This document shows, in pieces, positions 44,810 through 53,870 of a stretch of 64,000 nucleotides of DNA. The position numbers were made by a program, and so were the translations under genes. Under the pieces are notes generated by a model. That model was given only the letters and a program-made list of their open reading frames with translations. It had not been told where the DNA came from and did not search any database. The number at the start of each line of letters is the position of its first letter. Positions within the stretch are counted from its first letter, which is position 1. Origin of the DNA: Miscanthus floridulus. Taxonomy: Eukaryota; Streptophyta; Magnoliopsida; Poales; Poaceae. Location of the stretch: NCBI RefSeq assembly GCF_019320115.1, contig NC_089584.1:107773799-107837798 (forward strand), in the 5' to 3' direction.

Positions 44810-45410
44810 AAATTCGTGCATTCAAACACCATTGCCACAAGCTGTCTTCAAACTTTGAGACAGTTGTTTTCTGATGGGCAAGTCATCTCTTTTTCCAGTT
44901 TCCAGTAAAGTATGTCATATTTTATGAAAAAACTTCGCGCGGTTAATTTCCCAAGAAATTTTATCAAGTATTTTTGCAGATCGCACTGCTCAAAACTCTA
45001 GCTTCCTGGGTGTGGCGGGAACATCGTGGCTGTGTGTTTAACTGTTTATCCACGACAAGAATAATATTCCCAGTCAAACTTACAAGATTTAAACATGACC
45101 AAGTAATCCCTTCCAGATTCTTCAACTAATTAAAAAAACCTGGAAGGGATGGGCACAAGAGGTACAATGTAGAATTCACTGATGATGAGATTTTCTTCTT
45201 ACAAACAGAGAAAATCATCTGATTTTACACTCAGTTAATAAACACCCTTGCTATCAATTGCAAACCGTCAAACTTTACACATCCACTAAAAAAACACTCA
45301 AATTTTTGCCAACTCTCATGTCAGATGAACTAACCAAGACAATACCCTCGAGATTCAGAAAGGGTTTGTTTCTACCAAACATTCTGTGATCGGCAGCTAA
45401 GTTTAAGGGA
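44810..45410. other. intergenic, 3' flank of the BTB gene
   Basis: No recognisable gene or repeat boundaries. The segment lies downstream of the minus-strand BTB gene beyond a MITE. Confidence 0.45.
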
Positions 45411-45728
45411 TGTTCGGATCCGGTGACTAAACTTTAGGAGATGTCACATAAGGGTATCGCATAGGGTGTTTGGATAATAATAAAAAAACAAATTACAGAA
45501 TCCGTCGGTATTTCACGTGACGAATTTATTAAGCCTAATTAATCCATCATTAGCACATGTTTACTGTAACACCACATTGTCAAATCATAGACTAATTAGG
45601 CTTAAAAGATTCGTCTCACAAATTAGTCACAAACTATATAATTAGTTTTATAATTAGTCTATATTTAATACTCCATGTATTTGTCAAAACATCCCATGTG
45701 AGAGCGACGAGTTTAGAGGAAACACCCC
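45411..45728. mobile_element. TTGTTTAG-type MITE abutting the BTB stop codon
   Basis: From GGGATGTTCGGATCCGGTG to GGAAACACCCC. The interior (GTATCGCATAGGGTGTTTGG, GTCAAATCATAGACTAATTAG, GATTCGTCTCACAAATTAG) aligns with the copies at 5838 and 10771. The right end reaches the last base before the stop codon of the BTB gene, so the gene's 3' UTR would be MITE sequence. Confidence 0.75.
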
Positions 45729-47435
45729 CTAGGGCGCTGGCGAAACATCACCTGCGTCAGAATCAGGCTGGCGAAGAACATACGGCCTGACGAAAGTCCT
45801 TCTCCACCACACCTCAAACGCCCTCTGCAAATTCGGGCAATCGTCGCCGAGCTTCAAGAACCTCCCGAACCACGCGAGCAGGATCGACCTCTGGTCCTCC
45901 AGCGGCAGCGTGAGGATCGTCTGCCCGATGCCGTCCTCGACGAGCCTCCTGTCGAACGACGCCGACGACGGCCGGGAGCCGCCGCAGCGCTGCAGCCACG
46001 CGTAGTCGTCGATGAGCGGGTGCAGCCAGACCTGGAGGAGGCGGAGGCGGGCGTCCCTGGGCGGGAGCAGCTCCCCTCTCCCGACGCCGACGAACAGCCG
46101 CGCCGTAACGCGGCTCACGGCGTGGCGGGAGGGTGCCGGCACCCTGGCGTGCGACGCGGCCAGCTCCGCCTGCCCCGACCACAGCGCCACGAAGCCGTCG
46201 CCGGCGCGCTGGCTCGCCAGCATCAGCATCTCCACCAGCCACAGGATGTTGTCGGTCTCCAGCGCGATCCGCCGCGTGACGACGGCGGGGCAGTAGTAGT
46301 CCGGTTCGGACGACGACGCTTCGGCGAACAGCTCCCGGAGCCGGTCCAGGCAGCCCCGGCACGAACCGTACAGCGTTTCGGCAGAGGAGATGACGTCTGG
46401 TGGTGATCCGTCGCCGCCGGTGACGCCGACGCCATGGCTGCGGGTGCTGTCTTTGAGGAGGTTCAGGACCAGGGCCTTCATCTCGCGACGGCCTCGGTCG
46501 TCGGTGCTCGTCAGCACCATCTCCGTGATGCTCGCGAACGTGTCGCTGGGCGGTCTCAGACAGTCGTCGGAGGCGATCCTCTTCAGCAGCGGGGTGACGA
46601 CTCCGCCGTAGTAGTTGCAGCCGTCGTCCTTGTCCCTGCTCTGGAGACGGCGGACCGAGGACACGACGCTGCGTTCCTCCTCGTCGCTGTCCCACGGGAC
46701 GGCCTCCAGGTAGTGGAGGCAGGACGTGACGCAGGCGTGGAAGCCGAGCGCGTCGGCGGCCTTCATGATGCGGAGCACGCGCGGGACGCTCTGCTTCAGC
46801 AGCAGCCGGTGCTTGGCCTCGTCGCAGTACATGAGGCCTACCGTCTCCACGTAGATCTCCGCGTCGTCGCAGTCGTGGATCTCCACGCAGGGCGGCGGAG
46901 CGGGGGCGGGGTTGCCGGCGGCGGCGAGGCGCTGGGCGAAGAAGGCGCTGCTCTGGGAGAGCACGTCCCTGTGGACGCTCATCCTGACCACGATGCCCTC
47001 TTTTCCGTAGAGCATCACCGTCAGGTCGCTCGTCTCCGGCCGCCCGAACCCGACGCAGACCTTGTGCTGCTGCTGCGGCGGCTCCTGCTGCCCGCCGGCC
47101 GGAGCCGGAGCCTCGGTTGTCGCTTGGCTGTGGTTGTGGTGCTGCTGGTCGTCCGTCACGGCGGGCGCCGGGTCGTCGGTCACCGACGGCGCGGTCTGGA
47201 CCGAGGGGGCTCTGGACGGAGGGGCCGAGGGGGTCTTATGCGTCGGCGGCGCCGGCGCGTGCTTGGCGTGGGGATGGTGGTGCGGGTTCTTGAGGAGGCT
47301 CTTGTGCAGCGCGGCGGGGGACGGGCAGCACCAGAAGCCCTCCGGCGCGGCGATCGGCACGGTGCGGGGCCTCCCCGACGCCTCCGGCGGCGAGCCCCTC
47401 CTCCTCTGCTGCTGCCTGGATCCATCCATGTCCAT
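45729..47435 (-). CDS. BTB/POZ domain protein (At1g63850/At3g50780-like)
   Basis: Single-exon gene of 568 residues. The N-terminal 125 residues are proline/histidine/glutamine-rich and probably disordered. A BTB fold follows (about 130-240): DLTVMLYGKEGIVVRMSVHR, VLSQSSAFFAQRL and YVETVGLMYCDEA. Then CLHYLEAVPWDSDEEE begins the long helical C-terminal half shared with this plant BTB group (EMVLTSTDD, WLHPLIDDYAWLQRC, AWFGRFLKLGDDCPN). BTB proteins of this kind are candidate adaptors for cullin-3 ubiquitin ligases; that role is inferred from family. ATG at 47435 is followed by a second one two codons later. GC content is high throughout, as in many grass single-exon genes. The stop lies one base from a MITE edge. 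Confidence 0.9.
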   Translation of the reverse strand: MDMDGSRQQQRRRGSPPEASGRPRTVPIAAPEGFWCCPSPAALHKSLLKNPHHHPHAKHAPAPPTHKTPSAPPSRAPSVQTAPSVTDDPAPAVTDDQQHHNHSQATTEAPAPAGGQQEPPQQQHKVCVGFGRPETSDLTVMLYGKEGIVVRMSVHRDVLSQSSAFFAQRLAAAGNPAPAPPPCVEIHDCDDAEIYVETVGLMYCDEAKHRLLLKQSVPRVLRIMKAADALGFHACVTSCLHYLEAVPWDSDEEERSVVSSVRRLQSRDKDDGCNYYGGVVTPLLKRIASDDCLRPPSDTFASITEMVLTSTDDRGRREMKALVLNLLKDSTRSHGVGVTGGDGSPPDVISSAETLYGSCRGCLDRLRELFAEASSSEPDYYCPAVVTRRIALETDNILWLVEMLMLASQRAGDGFVALWSGQAELAASHARVPAPSRHAVSRVTARLFVGVGRGELLPPRDARLRLLQVWLHPLIDDYAWLQRCGGSRPSSASFDRRLVEDGIGQTILTLPLEDQRSILLAWFGRFLKLGDDCPNLQRAFEVWWRRTFVRPYVLRQPDSDAGDVSPAP

Positions 47436-48129
47436 CTCTCCGCTCCGAGATGGAGCCCGTATTCACATCCGACTCATCGGAATGTACCTGCGCCTGCGCG
47501 GGGCGATTGCAACTGCAAGATCAGAGACACTCTGAACAAGACGAAAGAATTCAATCGGCGCAAGATCACAAGACCCTGAAGGAATTGGGAACAACGCAAC
47601 GTCGCAGGACGATCGAGACTGGTGGCAGGCCCATGATTTTATTGCATTAATTGCATCCACTCATCGAGTTCACCAAATCACCTGACCCCCCGTATCTAAT
47701 CTATCCACAATCAATCAATCGATTGAACAGTCGAACAAGAACACCTGCGAATGCCTAGTAGTTCTCGATAGCGACATGCCGCCAGCTGCGTCAAGAACAC
47801 AAACGGCGCGGGGCTGAAGGAAATGGGCGGATGGGGAGCAAGATTTCACCTGGAGGGTCAGGGATCGTCAATCCACGCTGCTGCTGCTGCTGCTGCTGCA
47901 GTGCAAGGCTGAGAAGCTCCTCCGAACTGGCTGCGAAACGGACTCACCGGCCGCGTGGAGTATCACTTTGGGTACGAGTACATTCCAGGTAGGTAGGAGT
48001 ATATACAAAGGTGAAAGGCCGCAGTACAAGCAGCAGTAGCAGTGGCGAAGCGCAGAAGCGAGCTGCCATGGCAGAGGAAGTACTCCTACTCCGTAGGATA
48101 TTGTTGCCCGCTGTTTGGGTAAACCCGTT
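47436..48129. other. BTB gene 5' region
   Basis: Upstream of the minus-strand BTB gene. A minus-strand donor-like CCAG/GTGAAATC near 47850 suggests a 5' UTR intron, which I cannot confirm. (GCT) repeats at 47876-47899 lie just upstream. Confidence 0.4.
47876..47899. repeat. (GCT)n microsatellite
   Basis: Seven uninterrupted CTG/GCT units in the likely 5' leader or promoter of the BTB gene. Confidence 0.9.
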
Positions 48130-48374
48130 AGATTGTAAAAAAAAGTGAACCCGATGAATAGTACAACTTTCGTCTTATTTGATAAATATTGTCCAATCGT
48201 GGACCAACTAGGCTCAAAAGATTCATCTCGTGATTTCCAACTAAACTGTGTAATTAGTTTTTTTTTACCTACATTTAATACTCCATGTAAGCGGCTAAAA
48301 ATTAATGTGATAGAGAGAGTGAAAAAACTTAGAATTTGGATGAACTTAGAATTTGGATGGCATCTAAACAAGGC
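48130..48374. mobile_element. TTGTTTAG-type MITE, left end decayed
   Basis: The right end CATCTAAACAAGGCCCC and interior (TGTCCAATCGTGGACCAACT, GATTCATCTCGTGATTTCC, TAATACTCCATG) match the family in reverse orientation. GAACTTAGAATTTGGATG is repeated just inside the right end. Confidence 0.65.
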
Positions 48375-49147
48375 CCCAGAAGCAGGCGTGGTCTCTGTGC
48401 CGTCCTTCTGGACCCTGCACTGTTCCACACGCACATTCTGCACTGCACTGTTCCAGGCGAGCACGCACAGCTGAGCTTCTTCAGAAGACCGGTCGTACAG
48501 CATGGTTTACTACATTCCACTGTAAAAAACGACGAGTGTGTACTTGACATTCGCATGTTTTGCCCCCGTATTCACACCTTTTTTTTTCACTGTTTTCTTT
48601 CCTCCTCGCCCACCCGGTGAGATCCTACCACGCCCGCGACGGCCAGCTTCTTTCCCTTCCCTCGCTCTCTTCACGCCGTCGTTTTCTTCCCTAACTCCGA
48701 CGAGCTCGGCCGCCGCCATCTTCTCCAACTCCGGCGAGACTCTCCCACCTCGACCTAGCTCGGCCGCTGCTACCACCGCCAGGCCTCTAAACCACCCGGC
48801 CACCATCCTCACCACCTGGCCTGCCTACCTCCCTCGACCGCTCTTTTCATACCCGACGGAGTTGAAGAAAAAAGAAGGGGAGAGACTCGCCGGAACGCTA
48901 GCCGCCGCGGCGGAGCTAGGGAAAAAGATGGCAGGCGCAGGGGAGCAGAAGACGGCGGGTGAGGACACGAATCGGATACCCTCCACCACCATCCCCGCAC
49001 AAATCAGATGCACCAGGAATCGCATGTGGAATCCATCAAAACAAAACACTCGGTTGTTATTTAGCATTCGATGCACATTTGGCACGCGTGATTGAATGTT
49101 CACGATTTTTTTTTTTACCGAGGGGGCACGTGTGATTGAATGTTCAC
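48375..49147. other. intergenic, GC-rich patch, no supported gene
   Basis: 48590-48990 is C-rich and open in several frames on both strands. A proline/alanine/serine-rich reading has no domain and ends in unrelated sequence. I regard it as non-coding or a decayed element. Confidence 0.45.
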
Positions 49148-49253
49148 GAAATTTTTTTACCGAGACGTTGTGAATGAGAATCGTCATGCTCACCGACTAA
49201 GAAATTTTTTTACCGAGACGTTGTGAATGAGAATCGTCATGCTCACCGACTAA
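49148..49253. repeat. exact 53-bp tandem duplication
   Basis: 49148-49200 and 49201-49253 are identical (GAAATTTTTTTACCGAGACG..., ending CACCGACTAA). A related partial copy lies just upstream near 49088-49130. Confidence 0.9.
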
Positions 49254-49364
49254 CCGTGGGGCCTGCTTGAAGCTTGGTGCGGCAGGACTGTCCAAGTTCT
49301 TTTTTTTTCTGGGGCTAAGAGGTGAGGCTGAACAATGGACGGAGACCGATGTCATGGAAGAAAC

Positions 49365-50345
49365 GTCTTTCTTGAGACGCGTAGGTACATACAGAGAGGC
49401 CAAGAACGCCTTCACCGGTCAGTTTCATCAGTATCAAAAGGACTGCCGGAAGCAGCAAAAGGATGTGGGACGGACGACGGCATCATTTGCGTTGCAGCCG
49501 GTTGTATGTAAAGCAGATATGGACAGAGGGAGCATGGGACCACTGGACATTGCTGCTGCTCAGTAGTCACATGAGGCTGTCGATTGCCGTTGGCCGTTGC
49601 AGTGCAGGCTGAGCAGGGACAACCATGGAGCTCTGCGAGACTGCGTGTGAGAGACCACAACAGGCAACAGGGAACAGTGATGAACTACCACCAGCTACCA
49701 CTGTGCATGGAGGGCCATATCATTGAATCTTGAACCATCTTCCTTTTCCTTCCGAATCATTTGTCGCAGGAGATCTCTCCTCCCGAGCGGAACTGGAAGG
49801 AGATCGAACAGGAGATGGTTTGGGCAGACTATCGCTTTGATGGTCTCGATGTGTGACAATGTGGAAGATCGAGCTGCCTGACGGGCACGAGAGGCCAGCA
49901 ACAGCCAGTTTGGTTGGGGTGCTCAACAAAGCCGAGCGTGCGTGGCCTTTGGCTTCTTTTCACACGCTTGTTCCTTTATAGTAGAACCAAAAAAAAAGGA
50001 GACTGTTTTCTTTCTTTTTCTGAAAAGGAAAATGGAAATTAAGGAAAGGGGGCATCATGGTGTCTCGCTTGAATCGTGGCACAGTAGTTCAGCACAGAAA
50101 AAGTAGTGCATCAGTGTTTGCTTACAAGCTGGACTGTGCTAATCATGGCCGCGTTTATGATAAAATATGGGTCTAGAGGCTCCCACATAAGTGGGGTTTA
50201 GGGAAGGGATAAACCGAGACAAGCCTTTTCCCCGTAAAATCTGTGAAGAGGCTGCTTCGAATCCACGACCTGATGACTCAGTGAGACAGCTCTCACCATT
50301 GCACCAGGCCTGCTCTTCGTTTATGATAAAATATGGCTTTACAAA
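49365..50345. repeat. paralogous segment A (reference for two empty sites)
   Basis: Aligns in order with 39205-39477 and then 43606-43845. At 49971-49990 it reads TTCCTTTATAGTAGAACC without interruption, where segment B has the 4.1-kb Helitron. At 50152-50336 it carries a SINE that segment B lacks. About 280 bp near 49560-49840 have no match in segment B. The segment itself is non-coding. Confidence 0.85.
50171..50317 (-). mobile_element. Au-type SINE with 19-bp TSD
   Basis: On the minus strand it begins AAGAGCAGGCCTGGTGCAATGG (tRNA-like A box), has TCGTGGATTCGAAGCAGCC (B box), then CTTGTCTCGGTTTATCCC, and ends TGTGGGAGCCTCTAG. This order is that of the Au SINEs of grasses. CGTTTATGATAAAATATGG occurs at 50152-50170 and 50318-50336, a perfect 19-bp target duplication. 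Mobilised by LINE machinery; transcribed by RNA polymerase III if active. Confidence 0.9.
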
Positions 50346-50483
50346 AATATAAAAAAGTATTGGGTACTCATAACATATTCGAGTGGATTGTACGCTGGTC
50401 GTGTGGTCAAGTTAGTACAAGTTGGTTTCATCAAAAACAAAAAATTTGTACTATTGGATTAAGTTGTGCATTCCAACATCAAA

Positions 50484-50557
50484 TCCATTGTCGTCTAGTC
50501 CGGTTAGGATACCTGGCTTTCACCCAGGCGACCCGGGTTCAAATCCCGGCAATGGAA
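50484..50557 (+). tRNA. tRNA-Glu (anticodon UUC)
   Basis: The sequence folds into a full cloverleaf: acceptor stem TCCATTG/CAATGGA with discriminator A, anticodon arm CCTGG-CTTTCAC-CCAGG (anticodon TTC), and a T arm with GGGTTCAAATCCC. The A box is in GTCTAGTCCGGTTAGG and the B box is GGTTCAAATCC. There is no intron. The nuclear type decodes GAA. It stands alone, 150 bp from an Au SINE and directly before a 178-bp tandem duplication. Confidence 0.95.
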
Positions 50558-50570
50558 TCTTTCTTTTTTC
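50558..50570 (+). terminator. RNA polymerase III terminator
   Basis: The tRNA is followed by TCTTTCTTTTTTC, which includes a run of six T, sufficient for Pol III termination. Confidence 0.75.
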
Positions 50571-50581
50571 GCGTTCAGTAT

Positions 50582-50937
50582 ACTTCGTTTCATATATGTT
50601 CACAGCACACCACTTTTTTGTCTTGTCACTGTTCATCTACATGTTACTCAAGTTTACTTTTTTTTATCTGCAAGGACACAATGGATGATTTCAATGCACA
50701 GCTACTGCAAACAATGTAGTGGAGATCACCATTGCAGCTTAATTCGCCAATTGAAAGTTACTTCGTTTCAGATATGTTCACACCACGTTTTTTTTTCTTG
50801 TCATGTCACTGTCATCTACATTTTTACTCAAGTTCACTTCTTTTTCCTGCAAGGACACACTGGATTATTTTAATGTACAGTTACTGCAGACAACATAGTG
50901 GAGATCACCATTGCAGTTTAATTCGCCAATTGGAAAT
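50582..50937. repeat. 178-bp tandem duplication downstream of the tRNA
   Basis: 50582-50759 and 50760-50937 are head-to-tail copies of about 178 bp (starting ACTTCGTTTCA, ending TTCGCCAATTG(A/G)AA) with scattered differences. Both contain GTGGAGATCACCATTGCAG and CTGCAAGGACACA. Non-coding. Confidence 0.88.
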
Positions 50938-51079
50938 TTGGGACACCAGGTACATGAAAGATTTACTTTTCTCGTCAGGACAAGCTTCACCAAAACTGGA
51001 AGTCTGAACAAGATTTTGCTTCAGTCAGTGTAGGAGAACAGAAAACTAAAAAGGAGTGCCTAGTAAACACGAGCAAGGA

Positions 51080-51162
51080 TTTCATCTCGCAGTATGCTGA
51101 ATTACAGGGTTATACGACAGTTTCATCTCAAAGCATGCTGAAATTACAGGGTTATACGACAG
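51080..51162. repeat. 41-bp tandem duplication in the SNAPC1 3' UTR
   Basis: Two copies of TTTCATCTC(G/A)... ending AGGGTTATACGACAG, with one extra base in the second. It lies just downstream of the stop codon of the minus-strand SNAPC1-like gene, so probably within its 3' UTR. Confidence 0.85.
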
Positions 51163-51189
51163 TAAGAGTTTATGGACTTATACTCTTCT

Positions 51190-53153
51190 TCACTCTAGCA
51201 GCTGATCTAACTCATCAAAGTCATCGTCCTCGTGATTCTGTACTCCTGATTCATCATTGTCAACCACCATGAGCTGATTGCCGCGGGATCCATCCTCGTG
51301 ATATTGTACTCCTGATTCATCATTGTCAATCACCATGAGCCGATTGCCAGGGGATAATCCTGTTCTCTCGTAGAACCCCTCCTTCTGGGCATCCCATTCT
51401 TTGACGACTTCACCTATCTTGTCACCCAACAGCTTGTCACTCTGAAGGAGGTGCTTAGCATCTTCAACTTCCACAATTTGGCTTGCCTCTGTCCAGGTGA
51501 TAGGGGCAAACAAATAACACAGTTGGGTTAGAAACAGTGTTTTTGTTAGTCCAGAGTTTTACACAAAGGAGAAGAAAATGCACAAATCAAACAGTGACAA
51601 TTAACAAGCACCTGCAAGGGCCAATTCCTTTGCTTCTGCATACTCCTTCGACAGTTTCTTGATGCTATCAAGCTCAAACTCGGCACCCTAGAGGAAGAAG
51701 AATAAATCAGTAACAGAAGTGTACCTGCATGATGTTTGTACTATAAATCAAAGAAAAGATTGGTAGGCTGCCTTTTGTTTTTGTGATGATATATTTCCAA
51801 CCCAACACAGCATAATAATTCATTAATAAGATCTTATGGAAAGTAAGAGGGAAAATTAGAGGGAGCGCAGGTCCATTTTACGGAGCTTGTATCAAAACAC
51901 AAAACTAGAAGGATCACGTTCTCGCATGAATGTGCAAACCACGGAACCGTGTCCCCGCCATGCCACCATGATAGGAGTAGAACTAAAATAAAAGCAAGCA
52001 TTGAACTTACCAAGTCCATGTGCATATAACTTTCTGCTTGGGTATTTGCAAATAACCTGCAAACATAAAAGTTACATGGAAAATATCAGCGGGCAATAGA
52101 TTTAGCCTTGTTTTTTTCGTTGACCAAATTATAGCCATGTTTGCACAGGAAGAAACATGAGTAATAACCTGCACTTTGGAACAACATGCAAGACCGAAGC
52201 AAGGCGAAGGAACTTACAGCGAATATTTGTGTTACTAATCTTACTTGTTAGGCACGATTGCTTACAGTACTAACACTCATATGAACATCATATCATTGGT
52301 GCAATTTACTCAAAACAAAAATACTAATGCTAAAGATCACGGTGGCAAAAGTCACACGTACTTGTCACAGGCAAATTTTACTCGTTTGTTCTGCAATGCA
52401 GTCAATTCCTCAACCTGCTTGTCCCCATTGTCATCAATCAAATTCATGTAGCCAAACAAAAACATGCCCTTATTCAGCATCCTTTTGACAAGTGCAGCCA
52501 CAAGATTCAGTCCATTTTGCTTAGCCGTAACAACGAAATCTTTCAATTGCCTGCACTCCTCTGTTTCCAACAGAAGAAAATATTTAATTCATTGAAGAAT
52601 AGTTTCAACATGCACCAGATTATTGGCTCGAATATATGTGCCTTACCAAGAGACAAATAAATCTTGAACTGTGGCTTGTATGGCTGGCACTCATACAGAC
52701 AGTAAAGGCAGTAAAGCCCAGCCAATCTTTGGGGTAGTGAACTTTGAGAAGTCAAATGACCTGGACACACAATTAAGTGGAAAATATAGTTCAGTTGTTT
52801 CCACCAAAAGGATTATTGGTAAGTGTGGGTTCAGTTCAGAAATATGCACTTCCAGGAAGCTAACACCTACCAATACAATCCAAAAAGAGGGACTGCATGA
52901 ATAAACCCGAGTTTGTCTTAGGTCTGCCTTCATAGATATAAGAAAATTTCTTGGCCATCCACACTTGTTTGAATTCAGCGAGTGACGTATAGTTCTCCTA
53001 CCAATCAGGAACACACAGATGTTACGTATTATTCATCTAAAGTTAATATGCGCACAACACACGGAGAGAATTTGACAAAATTACCTTGGCATAATCAGCT
53101 ATCAGCTCATCGATGTCCAGCTTGAAAGGAGCAATATCTATGTTTACAGGCAT
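51190..53153 (-). CDS. SNAPC1: snRNA-activating protein complex subunit 1 (SNAP43) homolog
   Basis: Subunit of SNAPc, which binds the proximal element of snRNA promoters and recruits RNA polymerase II or III. Seven coding exons join in one frame: 53153-53085, 52997-52871, 52760-52647, 52560-52362, 52056-52011, 51687-51612 and 51488-51190 (309 residues). The N-terminal half has the SNAP43 core: LDIDELIADYAK, FKQVWMAKKFSYIYEG, then PQRLAGLYCLYCLYECQPYK, which matches the 'LYLLYGLYNTQ' region of animal SNAPC1. The middle is helical. The C-terminal tail is acidic and has a 22-residue internal duplication around LMVIDNDESGVQ. The ATG at 53153 follows an acceptor-like TTTCAG, so there is probably an untranslated first exon near 53.4 kb. 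Confidence 0.9.
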
Positions 53154-53870
53154 GGCCAAGCCTGAAACTGTATAAGAAAAACTATAGTTCAGTTGATTGA
53201 AGATAAAAAGTTAAAAACAAGAAATCGGCAACAGCCAGCAACGCGCAATGGAGCTGTAAATAAATAAATAAATTTCGGCGACCACTAACCTAAGAAGACC
53301 ACGGTGACAACACTCTGCAAAAATCCTTGTGTTGGCTTAACTTAACGCGGTAATAGATGTTCAGTGTTTGAGCAAAGGTTGATACAGGGACCAATTGCCG
53401 GAGAATCGCAAGGGAAGGGCAGGAGGGGGGCGCTGAACGCTGACGGAACTTACGCTACGAGCCTGGATGAGTGGACGGAAGACGGGAGGAGTCAGGCTGG
53501 GCCGCGAGTGGTGAGCGGAGGCGGAGCCGCATAAGTGCGGCGTCTCCCCCAGGCCCGTCCCTTACTGCGGCTGGCCAGAGAGGGCGGCGGCGGTCGTCCG
53601 CGGCTCCAAGTCGGGGAACGGCACCAAAATCCAGGCGGCGCAGCAGGGGCGGCGGGGCCGTCTTGCCCCACGGCTCCGTCCTCTCCTCGTGCGCGTGGGC
53701 GTACGGTCGGAAGGCGGCAGTAGGCCGTCTCCGTTTCGAGGGGAGCAGAGCAGACGACGATGAAGGAAAAAAGAAAAGAAAATTTTATTGTCCTCGGCTT
53801 TCCACTTGGGCCTTACGGGCTGTTTTTCTCCTCAAGAAATATTGGCCCGTGTAATTTGGATTTCGGCTAT
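53154..53870. promoter_or_regulatory. SNAPC1 5' region, GC-rich
   Basis: Should contain the untranslated first exon and promoter of the minus-strand SNAPC1 gene. 53470-53760 is GC-rich. A plus-strand arginine/serine-rich frame there (53471-53854) has no domain and looks fortuitous. Confidence 0.45.

Noticed and set aside
46434..47579. 381-codon open frame on the plus strand opposite the BTB gene
   Set aside because: It is the antisense shadow of a GC-rich coding exon. It is low in complexity, has no domain, and runs beyond the gene only a short way.
48538..49095. 185-codon plus-strand frame
   Set aside because: Proline/alanine/serine-rich by base composition, no domain, no splice or start support.
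53471..53854. Arginine-rich plus-strand frame in the SNAPC1 promoter
   Set aside because: Composition-driven frame in a GC-rich 5' region. No conserved motif.
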